Of a stretch of 64,000 bases of DNA, positions 52,756 to 61,479 are shown one piece after another. Made by a program: the position numbers and the translations under genes. Origin of the DNA: Silanimonas sp021297925. Its GTDB lineage: Bacteria > Pseudomonadota > Gammaproteobacteria > Xanthomonadales > Xanthomonadaceae. The stretch is from the NCBI GenBank assembly GCA_027532825.1, contig JAPZTL010000004.1, positions 1-64,000 on the forward strand, written 5' to 3'. Each line of letters opens with the position of its first letter. Position 1 is the first letter of the stretch. A model generated the notes under the pieces. It did no database searches. It worked only from the letters and a program-made list of their open reading frames with translations, and was not told the DNA's origin.

Positions 52756-53523
52756 TCAGAGACGCGCGTCGGGGTCCGGATGCGGGTGGAAGGGCACGCG
52801 CTTGAGCGTGAGGCGCAGCGCCTGCCAGTAGATCGCGGCGACCACTGTTGCGGTGAGGAAGGGATACCGCGCGAGGCATGAAGCCAACGTGTTGCCCTGC
52901 AGCGGCCGGCGTTCCAGCGTGAGCGTGGCGTCGAATTGCCGCTGGCCGCCGTCGAGGACGTCCATGTGCACGTGCAGGTCGTCGCCCGGGGGGGTAAACA
53001 CCCAATGGTAGCGACGGTCCATCGGCAGGAACGGGGACACGTGGAAGGCCTTTTCGAAGGCGAAGTGCAGGGCCCGACCGCGGCGCTCGGCCCGCTCAGC
53101 CGGCAGCAGGTAGGCGTGGCGCTCTCGCCACGGGGTGTTGGTGATCTCGGCGAGCACCCAGTCGAGGGTGTCGCCGTCCTCGCGGTAGCCGTAGTAGAAG
53201 CTGACGGGGTTCTGCACGTAGCCGAAATAGCGCAGGTGCGTCAGCAGCCGGATCGGGCCCGGCGCCGGCCGCCCCAGTTCGGCCTCGACGCGGCGCCGCA
53301 CCGCGACGTCCAGCGGCAGGGCCGGGTCGCCGAAGTAGTCGCTGCGGCGGAACTCGGCGAGGTTGCGGCGCCCCACCGACCAGAACCAGCGGCGGTCGAA
53401 CACCCGGTCGAGTTCGGCAAGGTCGAGGAGGGGCTGGAACAGCCGGTACTCGAAGGCGTGCACCGCAGGGCTGGTGCGGCGATGCCGGACCACGCCCTCG
53501 TACACGGCGCTCCGCAGGGGCAC
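52756..53523 (-). CDS. DUF1365 family protein
   Basis: 255 residues starting MPLRSAVYEGVVRHRRTSPA. Conserved blocks are HAFEYRLFQPLLDL, HLRYFGYVQNPVSFYYGY and KAFHVSPFLPMDRRYHW, all DUF1365 signatures. The function is unproven; it nearly always accompanies a flavin oxidoreductase and a Cfa-like methyltransferase, as it does here (8-nt gaps on both sides). No signal peptide is seen. Confidence 0.9.
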   Translation of the reverse strand: MPLRSAVYEGVVRHRRTSPAVHAFEYRLFQPLLDLAELDRVFDRRWFWSVGRRNLAEFRRSDYFGDPALPLDVAVRRRVEAELGRPAPGPIRLLTHLRYFGYVQNPVSFYYGYREDGDTLDWVLAEITNTPWRERHAYLLPAERAERRGRALHFAFEKAFHVSPFLPMDRRYHWVFTPPGDDLHVHMDVLDGGQRQFDATLTLERRPLQGNTLASCLARYPFLTATVVAAIYWQALRLTLKRVPFHPHPDPDARL

Positions 53524-53531
53524 GACGGCGT

Positions 53532-54791
53532 TCAGGCGGCCGCATCCCCGCGCGCCAGGGCCGTGACGCCCTGGGCGGCCTCGACGCCCGCCTTGATGCC
53601 GTCCTCGTGGAAGCCGAAGCCCCAGTAGGCACCCGCGAACCAGGTCCGCCGGCGGCCGTCGATCTCTCCGCGGCGGGATTGCGCGGCCACGCTGGCGTGC
53701 GTGTAGACCGGATGGTGGTAAGTCATCCGCGCGACGATGCGGCCCGGATCGATCGCGTCGGTCCGGTTCAGCGTCACCACGAAGGGCTCCGGCGATTCGA
53801 GGCCCTGCAGCAGGTTCATGCAGTAGCTAACGCTGCACTCGGCGCCCGGATCGGCGGGCACGAACGCGTTCCAAGCGGCCCAGGCCTTCGGGTGCCGGGG
53901 CAGCAGCCGGCGGTCCGTGTGCAGCACGACGTCGTTGCGCTGGTAAGGGATGGCGCCGAGCACCTCGCGCTCGAGGGCGTCCGCATCGCCAAGCAGGGCG
54001 AGGGCCTGGTCGCTGTGCGTCGCCATCACCACGGCGTCGAATCGGTCCGAACCGGCGACATGCTCGATCGTGGCGCCGGTGGCGTCCCGGGTCACGCGGC
54101 GGACGGGGCAGGCCAGTCGGACGTCGACGCGCCACCGTGCCGCCATCGCCTCCACGTAGCTCGACGATCCGCCGACGACGGTGCGCCACTGCGGGCGACC
54201 CTCGACCTGCAACATGCGGTGGTGGTCCATGAAGGCCACGAGGTACCTCGCCGGGAAATCGAGGATGGTCGCCGACGGCGAGGACCACAGGGCCGAGGCC
54301 ATGGGGACGAGGTGCGCGTCGCGGAACAGGTCGGAGTAGCGGTTCGCCTCGAGGTAGTCCCCGAGCGACGGCCCCGGCCCGGGATCCTTCAGCAGCGTGC
54401 CGGCCTCGCGGTAGAAGCGCAGGATCTCCCGGACCATGCGGATGAAGCGCGGCGACAGGAGGTTGCGGCGCTGGCAGAAGAGGGTGTCGAGCGTCGTCGC
54501 GTTGTACTCGAGGCCGGTAGCCTCGACCTGCGCCGAGAAGCTCATCGTCGTGTCGCGCGACGCGACGCCGAGCTCCCCGAACAGGGCCGTCAGATGCGGG
54601 TAGTTGTGGGCGTTGTGGACGATGAAGCCGGAGTCGACGCGGTAGCGCCGGCCGGACTGCTCGACCTCATGGGTGTGCGTGTGGCCGCCGAGGCGGGCGT
54701 CGGCCTCGAACAGCACGACCTCGTGCTCGCGCCACAGGCGCCAAGCGGCGGAAAGGCCGGCGATGCCGCTGCCGACGACGGCGATCCTCAT
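53532..54791 (-). CDS. FAD-dependent amine oxidase-like oxidoreductase
   Basis: 419 residues. The N-terminal dinucleotide-binding motif is IAVVGSGIAGLSAAWRL (3-19), followed by ADARLGGHTHTHEV and DSGFIVHNAHNYPHL, typical of the NAD/FAD-binding proteins related to phytoene desaturase and amine oxidase. The C-terminal WFAGAYWGFGFHEDGIKAG is the usual end of this subfamily. In the cluster it would supply or remove electrons in acyl-chain modification. It is 25 nt after the desaturase gene. Confidence 0.9.
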   Translation of the reverse strand: MRIAVVGSGIAGLSAAWRLWREHEVVLFEADARLGGHTHTHEVEQSGRRYRVDSGFIVHNAHNYPHLTALFGELGVASRDTTMSFSAQVEATGLEYNATTLDTLFCQRRNLLSPRFIRMVREILRFYREAGTLLKDPGPGPSLGDYLEANRYSDLFRDAHLVPMASALWSSPSATILDFPARYLVAFMDHHRMLQVEGRPQWRTVVGGSSSYVEAMAARWRVDVRLACPVRRVTRDATGATIEHVAGSDRFDAVVMATHSDQALALLGDADALEREVLGAIPYQRNDVVLHTDRRLLPRHPKAWAAWNAFVPADPGAECSVSYCMNLLQGLESPEPFVVTLNRTDAIDPGRIVARMTYHHPVYTHASVAAQSRRGEIDGRRRTWFAGAYWGFGFHEDGIKAGVEAAQGVTALARGDAAA

Positions 54792-54816
54792 GCGGAGACT
54801 CCTCGGGTTCCGGCGC

Positions 54817-55773
54817 TCAGGCGGCGCCGGCCTGCGGGCGGCGGAACGCCTCCGGCACGGGCTTCAGGTCCCAGACGAGGCGGAACGCGCTCATCGCCTT
54901 GAGGGCGTAGTACGTGAAGTCGTACTCCCACCAGCGGAAGCCCTGCCGGGCCGAGCCCGGGTAGTGGTGGTGGTTGTTGTGCCAGCCCTCGCCGAAGGTC
55001 AGCAGCGCGAGGAACCAGTTGTTCCGCGAGTCGTCGCGGGTCGCGAAGCGCCGCGACCCGAAGCGGTGGGCGAAGGAGTTGATCGTCACCGTCACGTGGA
55101 ACAGCACGATGGTGGAGATGAAGAAGCCCCAGACAAGCAGCTGCGGGCCGTTGGTCTCGAGCGACGGCGCGGCCGTCTCGAGCCACCCGCCCAGCGCGAA
55201 AAGGCCCACGGCCAGCAGCACCGGCACGAGGATGTCGAAGCGGTCGAGCAGCCGCAGCTCCGGGAACTTCGCCAAGTCCTTGACCGCCTCGAGGTCGGTG
55301 CGGAACGACCCCCGGGTCAGGAACCAGCCCATGTGGCTGTACCAGAAGCCCTTGTGCTTCGGTGAATGCGGGTCGTGTTCGGTGTCGCTCGCCCGGTGGT
55401 GCTGGCGGTGGTGGGCGGCCCACCACAAGGGGCCACGCTGCACGCTGCTGGCCCCCACGACGCCGAACAGGAACTGCACCGGGCGCGAGGTGCGGAAGGC
55501 CTTGTGGGAAAAGTAGCGGTGGTAGAAGCCGGTGATCGCGAACATCCGCAGGGCGTACAGGCCCGCGGCCACCGCCACGGCGAACCAGGAGACGCCGACC
55601 CAGAGCACGCCGAGGCAGGCGAGGTGCAGGCCGATGAAGGGGATGACGCGGAGCCAATCGATCCGGTGGGCCTCGTCCTCGGGAACCGGCTCGCTCGCAT
55701 CGGTGTCGAACCAGCGGACAACGGCCACGAGGGCGCGTCGCCAAGAGGGGGCGGAGGCTGAGGAATCGGTCAT
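54817..55773 (-). CDS. Membrane acyl-CoA/acyl-lipid delta-9-type desaturase
   Basis: 318 residues from MTDSSASAPSW. Three histidine boxes bind the di-iron centre: HRYFSH at 85-90, HRQHH at 122-126 and HNNHHHYP near 260. Four hydrophobic segments place the active site on the cytoplasmic face. It introduces a cis double bond, probably at C9, giving the oleoyl or palmitoleoyl chain that the methyltransferases downstream could use. First gene after a 56-nt gap from the OsmC-like gene. Confidence 0.93.
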   Translation of the reverse strand: MTDSSASAPSWRRALVAVVRWFDTDASEPVPEDEAHRIDWLRVIPFIGLHLACLGVLWVGVSWFAVAVAAGLYALRMFAITGFYHRYFSHKAFRTSRPVQFLFGVVGASSVQRGPLWWAAHHRQHHRASDTEHDPHSPKHKGFWYSHMGWFLTRGSFRTDLEAVKDLAKFPELRLLDRFDILVPVLLAVGLFALGGWLETAAPSLETNGPQLLVWGFFISTIVLFHVTVTINSFAHRFGSRRFATRDDSRNNWFLALLTFGEGWHNNHHHYPGSARQGFRWWEYDFTYYALKAMSAFRLVWDLKPVPEAFRRPQAGAA

Positions 55774-55829
55774 GGGGGAAGCGTAGGTCGTCAGGCGGTG
55801 AGAGGGCGGTGAATCGCCGGGCGCAGGGC

Positions 55830-56279
55830 TCACGCCGGCTCGACGGTCACCTCGGACCGGATCGAGCTGCCGATGAAGCAGTTCGCATGCGCGCGTTCAT
55901 GGAGCTTCGCGAGTTCTTCGGGCGAGGGCACTTTATCCCCGCCGAACGCGACCCGTGGGCGTAGCGTAATGCGGGTGATCGCCATCTTGCCTTCTGCGTT
56001 CTTCCCGAGGACGCCCGAAGCGGCATCGTCATAGGACTCGACGACGTAGCCGCGCTTCGCGCAGACCGCGAGGAAGGTGAGCAGGTGGCAGGAGGCGAGG
56101 GCGCCGACGAGCAGTGTCTCGGGGTTCAGCGCCTCCGGATTGCCGACGAAGGCGGGCGCGGACGAGGCCAAGGCCTTCTGTCCGTTCTCGAAGGTCACGA
56201 CGTGGTCCCGCGAGTAGGTCTCGTAGGTGAAGTCGCGGCCGCGCCGAGACCAGTTCAGGGCGGCGGTGTGTTCGGACAT
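55830..56279 (-). CDS. OsmC/Ohr family protein
   Basis: 149 residues from MSEHTAALNW. The redox cysteines are Cys64 in LASCHLLTFLAVCAKRG and the second in HANCFIGSSI near 133, the peroxidatic pair of OsmC-like thiol peroxidases. It would reduce organic or lipid hydroperoxides. It lies upstream of, and on the same strand as, the lipid cluster, which fits an oxidative-stress theme, though it could have its own promoter. Confidence 0.88.
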   Translation of the reverse strand: MSEHTAALNWSRRGRDFTYETYSRDHVVTFENGQKALASSAPAFVGNPEALNPETLLVGALASCHLLTFLAVCAKRGYVVESYDDAASGVLGKNAEGKMAITRITLRPRVAFGGDKVPSPEELAKLHERAHANCFIGSSIRSEVTVEPA

Positions 56280-56340
56280 CGTTCGCTCCGAGGGAAAGGA
56301 TGGCGTAGCCAAGGCCGGGACGATCCCGGATCATCGCAGC

Positions 56341-57078
56341 ATGCCACCGAAGCCTTTCGACCGCGCGCCGCGCCATGGCGTGGCCCGCGTGATCTCCAAG
56401 GCCGGCCTCGCGTCGCGGACGCAGGCAGCGGCCTGGGTGCGGGACGGCCGCGTCCATGTTGGCGGCCGGGTGGTGCGCGACCCCGAGCACCCGGTCCGGG
56501 CGGGCGTGGACGAGGTGCGCGTCGACGGACGCCCGATCGGCGAGGTCAAGCGGCTCTACCTGGCCCTGAACAAGCCGCGCGGGCTGGTCACCACCGCCGC
56601 CGACGAGAAAGGGCGCGACACCGTCTACCGCTGTTTCGATGGGGCGACCCTGCCGTGGCTGGCCCCCGTGGGCCGCCTCGACCAGGCCAGCGAAGGCCTG
56701 CTGCTGTTCACCAACGACCCGGCGTGGGCGGGGGCGATCACCGATCCGGCCAGCGGGCCGGACAAGACCTACCACGTGCAGGTCGAGGGCGTGCCGGACG
56801 AGGCGACGCTGGCGGCGATGGTCGCCGGGATCGACGAGGGGGGCGAGCGCCTGTCGGCGAAAGCCGTGAGCCTGCTGCGCAGCGGTGGCAAGACGGCGTG
56901 GCTGGAGGTGGTGCTGGATGAAGGACGCAACCGCCAGATCCGACGCTTGGCGAAGGCCGCGGGTCACCCGGTGTTGCGCCTGGTTCGAGTGGCCATCGGC
57001 GGCCTTGCGCTGGGCGACCTGCCGAAGGGTGCGTGGCGCCGGCTCGTCCCGGACGAGGTCGCGGCCCTGAGAGGCTGA
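56341..57078 (+). CDS. RsuA/RluB/E/F-family pseudouridine synthase
   Basis: 245 residues from MPPKPFDRAPRHGVARVISK. An S4 RNA-binding domain (about 14-70) precedes the catalytic domain with the Asp in VGRLDQASEGLLLFTND and the later EGRNRQIRRLAKAAGHPV. It isomerises one uridine in rRNA. Which site (RsuA, RluB, RluE or RluF type) is not certain; the short insert-free form is nearest RluE/RsuA. It is divergent from the OsmC-like gene. Confidence 0.88.
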   Translation: MPPKPFDRAPRHGVARVISKAGLASRTQAAAWVRDGRVHVGGRVVRDPEHPVRAGVDEVRVDGRPIGEVKRLYLALNKPRGLVTTAADEKGRDTVYRCFDGATLPWLAPVGRLDQASEGLLLFTNDPAWAGAITDPASGPDKTYHVQVEGVPDEATLAAMVAGIDEGGERLSAKAVSLLRSGGKTAWLEVVLDEGRNRQIRRLAKAAGHPVLRLVRVAIGGLALGDLPKGAWRRLVPDEVAALRG

Positions 57079-57100
57079 CCGCCCGCGGGGCGGGTGTGCC

Positions 57101-57496
57101 TCAGCCGCTGCCGGCCGGGGGAAGCCGCCAGCGGCCGAGCCGTTTCGCCAGCAAGGCGGCCACCACCGCGTGGGCGCGCGCGTCCTGCGGGCCCTTCGCA
57201 TCCGGGCCCTTGCCCTTGTCCTGGTTGCAGCGGCGGCAAGCCACCGCCAAGTTGCGCGGATCGTCGCGGTCGTCGCCCACCTGGGCGGTCAGCGCCGCCG
57301 CCGCGCGAAGGCCGAACCAGGCCTGCGGCACCACATGTTCCAACGAACTGCCCCCGAGCGCTTCGCCGTCCGCCGCGACCTGCAGGCGGGTGCGGCAGTG
57401 CAGGCAGCGCGTGGTCCAGGTGCCGTCGGGCCCTCGCGTGGCCTCGGCGTCGGTGGCGACGGCGAGGCGGAACAGCTGACGGAGCCTCGCCCGCAT
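57101..57496 (-). CDS. HNH endonuclease domain protein
   Basis: 131 residues. Zinc-binding CxxC pairs (CLHC and CRRC) frame the HNH core: SLEHVVPQAWFG with the catalytic His and DPRNLAVACRRCNQDKG. No other domain is present. The ATG overlaps the kbl stop by one base, so it is expressed with kbl. The role is unknown; stand-alone HNH proteins of this size occur in many genomes and may be nickases or repair factors. Confidence 0.8.
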   Translation of the reverse strand: MRARLRQLFRLAVATDAEATRGPDGTWTTRCLHCRTRLQVAADGEALGGSSLEHVVPQAWFGLRAAAALTAQVGDDRDDPRNLAVACRRCNQDKGKGPDAKGPQDARAHAVVAALLAKRLGRWRLPPAGSG

Positions 57497-58704
57497 CAGC
57501 CCGTGATGACCCCAAGCTCGCGGCCGACCTTGGCGAAGGCGGCGACGGCGCGGTCGAGGTGCTCGCGGGTGTGCGCCGCGCTCATCTGCGTGCGGATGCG
57601 GGCCTGGCCCTTCGGCACCACCGGGAAGAAGAAGCCGATCGCGTAGATGCCCTCTTCGAGCAGGCGCGCAGCGAACTTCTGTGCCAGCGGGGCGTCGTAG
57701 AGCATCACGGGGCAGATCGGATGCACGCCGGGCTTGATGTCGAAGCCAAGCTTGGCCATTTCCGCGCGGAAGTAGGCGGTGTTCGCGGCCAGACGCTCGC
57801 GCAGGTCGCCGGCTTTGGCCAACATGTCGAACGCGGTGATGCCGGCGGCCACCACGTGCGGCGGCAGCGAGTTGCTGAACAGGTAGGGGCGCGAACGCTG
57901 GCGCAGCAGCTCGATCACGTCGCGGCGGCCGGTGGTGAAGCCGCCCAGCGCCCCACCCATGGCCTTGCCGAGCGTGCCGGTGAAGAGGTCGATCTTGTCC
58001 ATCACGCCCTTCACCTCGGCGCTGCCGCGGCCGTTGGCGCCGAGAAAGCCCGTCGCGTGGCATTCGTCGATGTGCACCATCGCGCCGTACTTGGCGGCCA
58101 GCGCGGTGATCTCATCCAGCGGCGCGATGAAGCCGTCCATCGAGAACACGCCGTCGGTGGTGATCAGGATGTCGCGCACGCCGTCGGCGCGGGCCTGCTT
58201 CAGCTGCGTTTCCAGATCGGCCATGTCGCAGTTGGCGTAGCGGTAGCGCTTGGCCTTGCACAGCCGCACGCCGTCGATGATCGAGGCGTGGTTCAGGCTG
58301 TCGGAGATGATCGCGTCGGGTTCGCCCAGCAGGGGCTCGAACAGGCCGCCGTTGGCGTCGAAGCAGGCGGCGTAGAGGATGGTGTCCTCGGTGCCGAAGA
58401 ACTCGGCGATTTTCGCCTCCAGCTGCTTGTGCAGGTCCTGCGTGCCGCAGATGAAGCGCACCGAGGCCATGCCGAAGCCGTGGGAATCGAGGGCCGCCTT
58501 GGCCGAGGCAATGATGTCCGGATGGTCGGCGAGGCCGAGGTAGTTGTTGGCGCAGAAATTGAGCATCTGGCGGCCGTCGGCCAAGGTGATCTCGGCGGCC
58601 TGCGGGCTGGTGATGACGCGTTCGGCCTTGAACAGCCCGGCGGCGCGGATCTCGGCCAACTCGGCGGCGAAGCGGGCTTGTGCGGGAGAGGTGGGGGTGG
58701 TCAC
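57496..58704 (-). CDS. kbl: 2-amino-3-ketobutyrate CoA ligase (glycine C-acetyltransferase)
   Basis: 402 residues from the GTG at 58704 (E. coli Kbl 398); a longer frame to 58821 reads unconserved sequence. PLP-enzyme motifs are NNYLGLADHP, HASIIDGVRLC, DECHATGFLG and the PLP-lysine in TGTLGKAMGG. It splits 2-amino-3-oxobutyrate with CoA to glycine and acetyl-CoA, downstream of Tdh. In many genomes kbl-tdh are adjacent; here they are 2.8 kb apart with four genes between or beside. Confidence 0.95.
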   Translation of the reverse strand: MTTPTSPAQARFAAELAEIRAAGLFKAERVITSPQAAEITLADGRQMLNFCANNYLGLADHPDIIASAKAALDSHGFGMASVRFICGTQDLHKQLEAKIAEFFGTEDTILYAACFDANGGLFEPLLGEPDAIISDSLNHASIIDGVRLCKAKRYRYANCDMADLETQLKQARADGVRDILITTDGVFSMDGFIAPLDEITALAAKYGAMVHIDECHATGFLGANGRGSAEVKGVMDKIDLFTGTLGKAMGGALGGFTTGRRDVIELLRQRSRPYLFSNSLPPHVVAAGITAFDMLAKAGDLRERLAANTAYFRAEMAKLGFDIKPGVHPICPVMLYDAPLAQKFAARLLEEGIYAIGFFFPVVPKGQARIRTQMSAAHTREHLDRAVAAFAKVGRELGVITG

Positions 58705-58814
58705 GGACGGTGATCCGGGGAAGGCGGGGCGCCATTCTAAGGCGCCCACCGGCCGCGCCCGAATCCGCCTGCCGGTCACGGTCCCATTGCGGCAAGCGGT
58801 CGTGCTTGACACTA

Positions 58815-58828
58815 TTGACACTTGTCAA
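58815..58828. promoter_or_regulatory. Palindromic operator-like site between kbl and the response regulator gene
   Basis: TTGACACTTGTCAA is a perfect inverted repeat (TTGACA, CT, TGTCAA). A second TTGACAC lies 9 nt upstream (58806-58812), giving one direct repeat. TTGACA is also the consensus -35, so a regulator bound here would occlude a promoter for the gene at 58875. No strong -10 is seen at the right distance. Confidence 0.5.
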
Positions 58829-58874
58829 ACATGTTGCGGTGCCGGATCCCTAAATCCCGGCCAGTCAGGGGACC

Positions 58875-59618
58875 ATGTCGCGGACCATCCAAATCGGACT
58901 CGTCGAGGACGATCCCATCCAGGCGAAGATCATCGGGACGATGGTCGGGAACGCAGGCATGGACTGCCTCCACTACGTGACCGAGCTCGAGTTCCGGCGA
59001 CGGATGGGCCCCGAGTCCATCGACCTCCTGCTCCTTGACTGGAACCTGCCCGGGGTCTCCGGACTCGAGCTGCTGCGGGAGCTCCGGCAGGCCAGCAGCG
59101 GGCTCCCGGTGATCTTCCTGACCGGCAACGACTCGGAGCAGGACATCGTCACGGGCCTGCAGGCCGGTGCCGACGACTACATCGTCAAGCCGGCGCGTCC
59201 GGCGGAACTGGTCGCCCGGATCCGTTCGGCCCTCCGGCGCTCGGGGCCGCCGACCGGGCATCAGGTCATCGAGGACGCCGACCCCTTCACCTTCGACCTC
59301 GAGCGCCGCCGCCTGCTCCTGCACGGGGAGCCGGTGGAGCTGACGGATCGCGAGTTCGACCTTCTGGTGTTCCTTTTCCAGCGGCGCGGCAAGGTCGTCA
59401 GCCGGGAGACCTTGCTGGCGCAGGTCTGGCGCGTCGGTCCGAACGTCGCCACGCGGAGCATCGACACCTACGTCAGCCGACTCCGCAAGCGCCTCGGGCT
59501 CCAGGGCGACAGCGAGTGGCGGCTGGAAGGCATCTACCAGCACGGTTACCGGCTGGTGCGGTCCAGCAACGACGATCCGGCCGACCTGGGCGTCGAGCCC
59601 GAAGCCCAGGCCGGCTGA
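58875..59618 (+). CDS. OmpR-family response regulator
   Basis: 247 residues. Receiver domain 1-120 with acidic pocket EDD (11-13), phospho-acceptor Asp55 in LLLLDWNLPG, Thr80 and Lys102. Winged-helix domain about 140-232 with ELTDREFDLLVFLFQRRGKVVSRETL and RSIDTYVSRLRKRLGL. No sensor kinase gene is next to it, so its partner must be elsewhere. It lies among threonine catabolism genes but on the opposite strand. Confidence 0.93.
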   Translation: MSRTIQIGLVEDDPIQAKIIGTMVGNAGMDCLHYVTELEFRRRMGPESIDLLLLDWNLPGVSGLELLRELRQASSGLPVIFLTGNDSEQDIVTGLQAGADDYIVKPARPAELVARIRSALRRSGPPTGHQVIEDADPFTFDLERRRLLLHGEPVELTDREFDLLVFLFQRRGKVVSRETLLAQVWRVGPNVATRSIDTYVSRLRKRLGLQGDSEWRLEGIYQHGYRLVRSSNDDPADLGVEPEAQAG

Positions 59619-59621
59619 GCC

Positions 59622-61019
59622 TCACGGCGGCGGCGCGGCGGGCGGACCCGCCTGCTCGCGCGCCGGTCCCATCGCGTCCTCGATGACCGTCCAGCCCGTC
59701 GCGAGCAGCGCGGCCCGGGCCTGCGGGCTCGCCGTCCGGCCGAGCACCAGGCGCTTGGCGGGCGGGCCGCGCAGTGCCGATGAACCGAAGGCCGCCGCCG
59801 CGCCGGGCGTCCAGCGCAGCAGGTCCACGGGCAGCGCGACCCACAGGCCGTCGTCGCCGTCGCGGAGGGCCCAGAGCGGTCCGGCCGACTCGAAACGCAC
59901 GGGGAAACGCGGCCGCGCGGCGGCGAGGAGCTGCAGGGCGTCGACCAGGTAACGCGCATCGACCTCCCGATCGACGCCCGCGGCGAGGCCCAGCAGCAGA
60001 TCGCAGCCTTCCTGCGGGGCGAGCCGGAGCAGGGCATCGGTGGCCTCGGTCTGCAGCGTGGGGCTGAAGCGCGCGTTGTCGAAGAACTCGTCGCGCGCCT
60101 CCTCGCCGCAGCGCAGGGGCGCGAGGCGATCCCGGTTCCATGCGGTGACCGCCTCCGGTGGCTGCGTCCAGACCATGCGGTGCGCGCGTCCGGTGCCCGA
60201 GAGCGCGGTCCCGGCGACGCCGCCGATCTGGCCCAATCCCAAGCCGACCCCGCGACGTCCCGCCAGGGAGGCCCAGGCCAGCCGGTCCATTTCCGCGTCC
60301 AGCCACGGGTTCCCCGAATAGGGATCGATCCCGAGGCGCTCGGCGAGGTCGCGCCGTGCCGCGTTGTAGCCGAGCCAGCGCTTCCCGAGCCGGGCCGCGA
60401 GGCCGCCGCCGGTGCGCCACCAGGGTTCAGCGTCGGTGGGGTCTTCCTCCGGGACATCGAGACGGAGCGAGGGGCCTCGGGTCCCGGGGGCGTCCGCCAG
60501 CGCCTCGCCGGCGCGTTCTCCCGCATCGGCGGCCTGACGGCCGAGCTCTCCGGCCCGTCGTCCCACGAAGCGCAGGGCACCGGCCGGCAGGCCGACGACG
60601 CTTTCCACGGGCCGCGTGACGACCTCGCCGACCGCCGTGCCGGTCTGGCGCAAGGAGGCCCACGCGGCGCCCCCGGCGGCCGAGGTCCGGTCGATCGCCC
60701 GGAGCTGGCGAAGGGCGGCCATCTCGGCAACGCGCTGCTTCAGCAGGTCGATGCCGTCGATTTCCAGCGCAGGGGGATCGAACGGTGGATCGATGTCCGG
60801 GCCGGTCGGGCGGAGGGTGAAGCGCGCGAGGTGGCCCACGAGGCGCGCGCAGCGGTCGACGACATGGTCCTCGCCGCCGAGGAGCGACGGGGCCACGAGG
60901 CTGGCGGCCGGTACGGCGTCGCCGCCGGGGCAGGCCGGAGAGGCGTGTGGGCGCGCGCCGGCGGACGGCGGCGCCCCGCCCAGCAGCAGGGCGAGCGCGA
61001 CGAGCATCCGGTGCCGCAT
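59622..61019 (-). CDS. Exported hypothetical protein
   Basis: 465 residues from the ATG at 61019, which overlaps the GNAT stop (TGATG). Residues 1-23 look like a signal peptide (MLVALALLLGGAPPSAG). The middle contains RWLGYNAARRDLAERLGIDPYS followed by GNPWLDAEM, and the C-terminal half resembles a helical domain with paired cysteines (LRCGEE, EGCDLL). I do not recognise a family with a known function. It converges with the response regulator gene, 3 nt apart. Confidence 0.7.
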   Translation of the reverse strand: MRHRMLVALALLLGGAPPSAGARPHASPACPGGDAVPAASLVAPSLLGGEDHVVDRCARLVGHLARFTLRPTGPDIDPPFDPPALEIDGIDLLKQRVAEMAALRQLRAIDRTSAAGGAAWASLRQTGTAVGEVVTRPVESVVGLPAGALRFVGRRAGELGRQAADAGERAGEALADAPGTRGPSLRLDVPEEDPTDAEPWWRTGGGLAARLGKRWLGYNAARRDLAERLGIDPYSGNPWLDAEMDRLAWASLAGRRGVGLGLGQIGGVAGTALSGTGRAHRMVWTQPPEAVTAWNRDRLAPLRCGEEARDEFFDNARFSPTLQTEATDALLRLAPQEGCDLLLGLAAGVDREVDARYLVDALQLLAAARPRFPVRFESAGPLWALRDGDDGLWVALPVDLLRWTPGAAAAFGSSALRGPPAKRLVLGRTASPQARAALLATGWTVIEDAMGPAREQAGPPAAPPP

Positions 61020-61453
61020 CAGTCGAACCGCTTCTCGAGGTAGTACCGGGTGTAGCCCGGCGGGTTGTCCGCCTGCTCGCCGAACCGGCGATACCCCAGC
61101 TTCGTGTAGAACTCGAGGGCCTGGAACTCGATGGTCTCGAGGTGGACGCCGAGCGCGCCGCGCTGCCGCGCCCAGTGCTCGGCCTGGTCGAGCAGCTGCA
61201 TGCCGATGCCGGTGCGCCGGCGCTCCGGCGAGACGGCCAGCATGTCGACGTGCAGCCAGCCGAGGCCGTACTGGCCGGCGAGGCCGCCCACCATCTCGTC
61301 GTCGCCGTCGAGGGCGGTGATGACCAGCGGGAGCCAATCGGGCCGGCCGATGAAGCGGGCGTTGTAGTCGCGCAGCATCTCCCGGATGCCGAGGGCCTTC
61401 TCGCCGTCCAGGTCGGGGTCGACGGCGATGCGGACGCTGGAGGCGGAGCACAT
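61019..61453 (-). CDS. GNAT-family N-acetyltransferase
   Basis: 144 residues from MCSASSVRIAV. The acetyl-CoA binding motif is MLAVSPERRRTGIGMQLLDQAE, followed by ALEFYTKLGYRRFGE, a standard GNAT ending. The acceptor substrate is unknown. It is 26 nt downstream of tdh and overlaps the next gene by one base, so the three form an operon. Confidence 0.88.
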   Translation of the reverse strand: MCSASSVRIAVDPDLDGEKALGIREMLRDYNARFIGRPDWLPLVITALDGDDEMVGGLAGQYGLGWLHVDMLAVSPERRRTGIGMQLLDQAEHWARQRGALGVHLETIEFQALEFYTKLGYRRFGEQADNPPGYTRYYLEKRFD

Positions 61454-61479
61454 GGGCGTGGCCTCGGGAGGGGCGGGGC

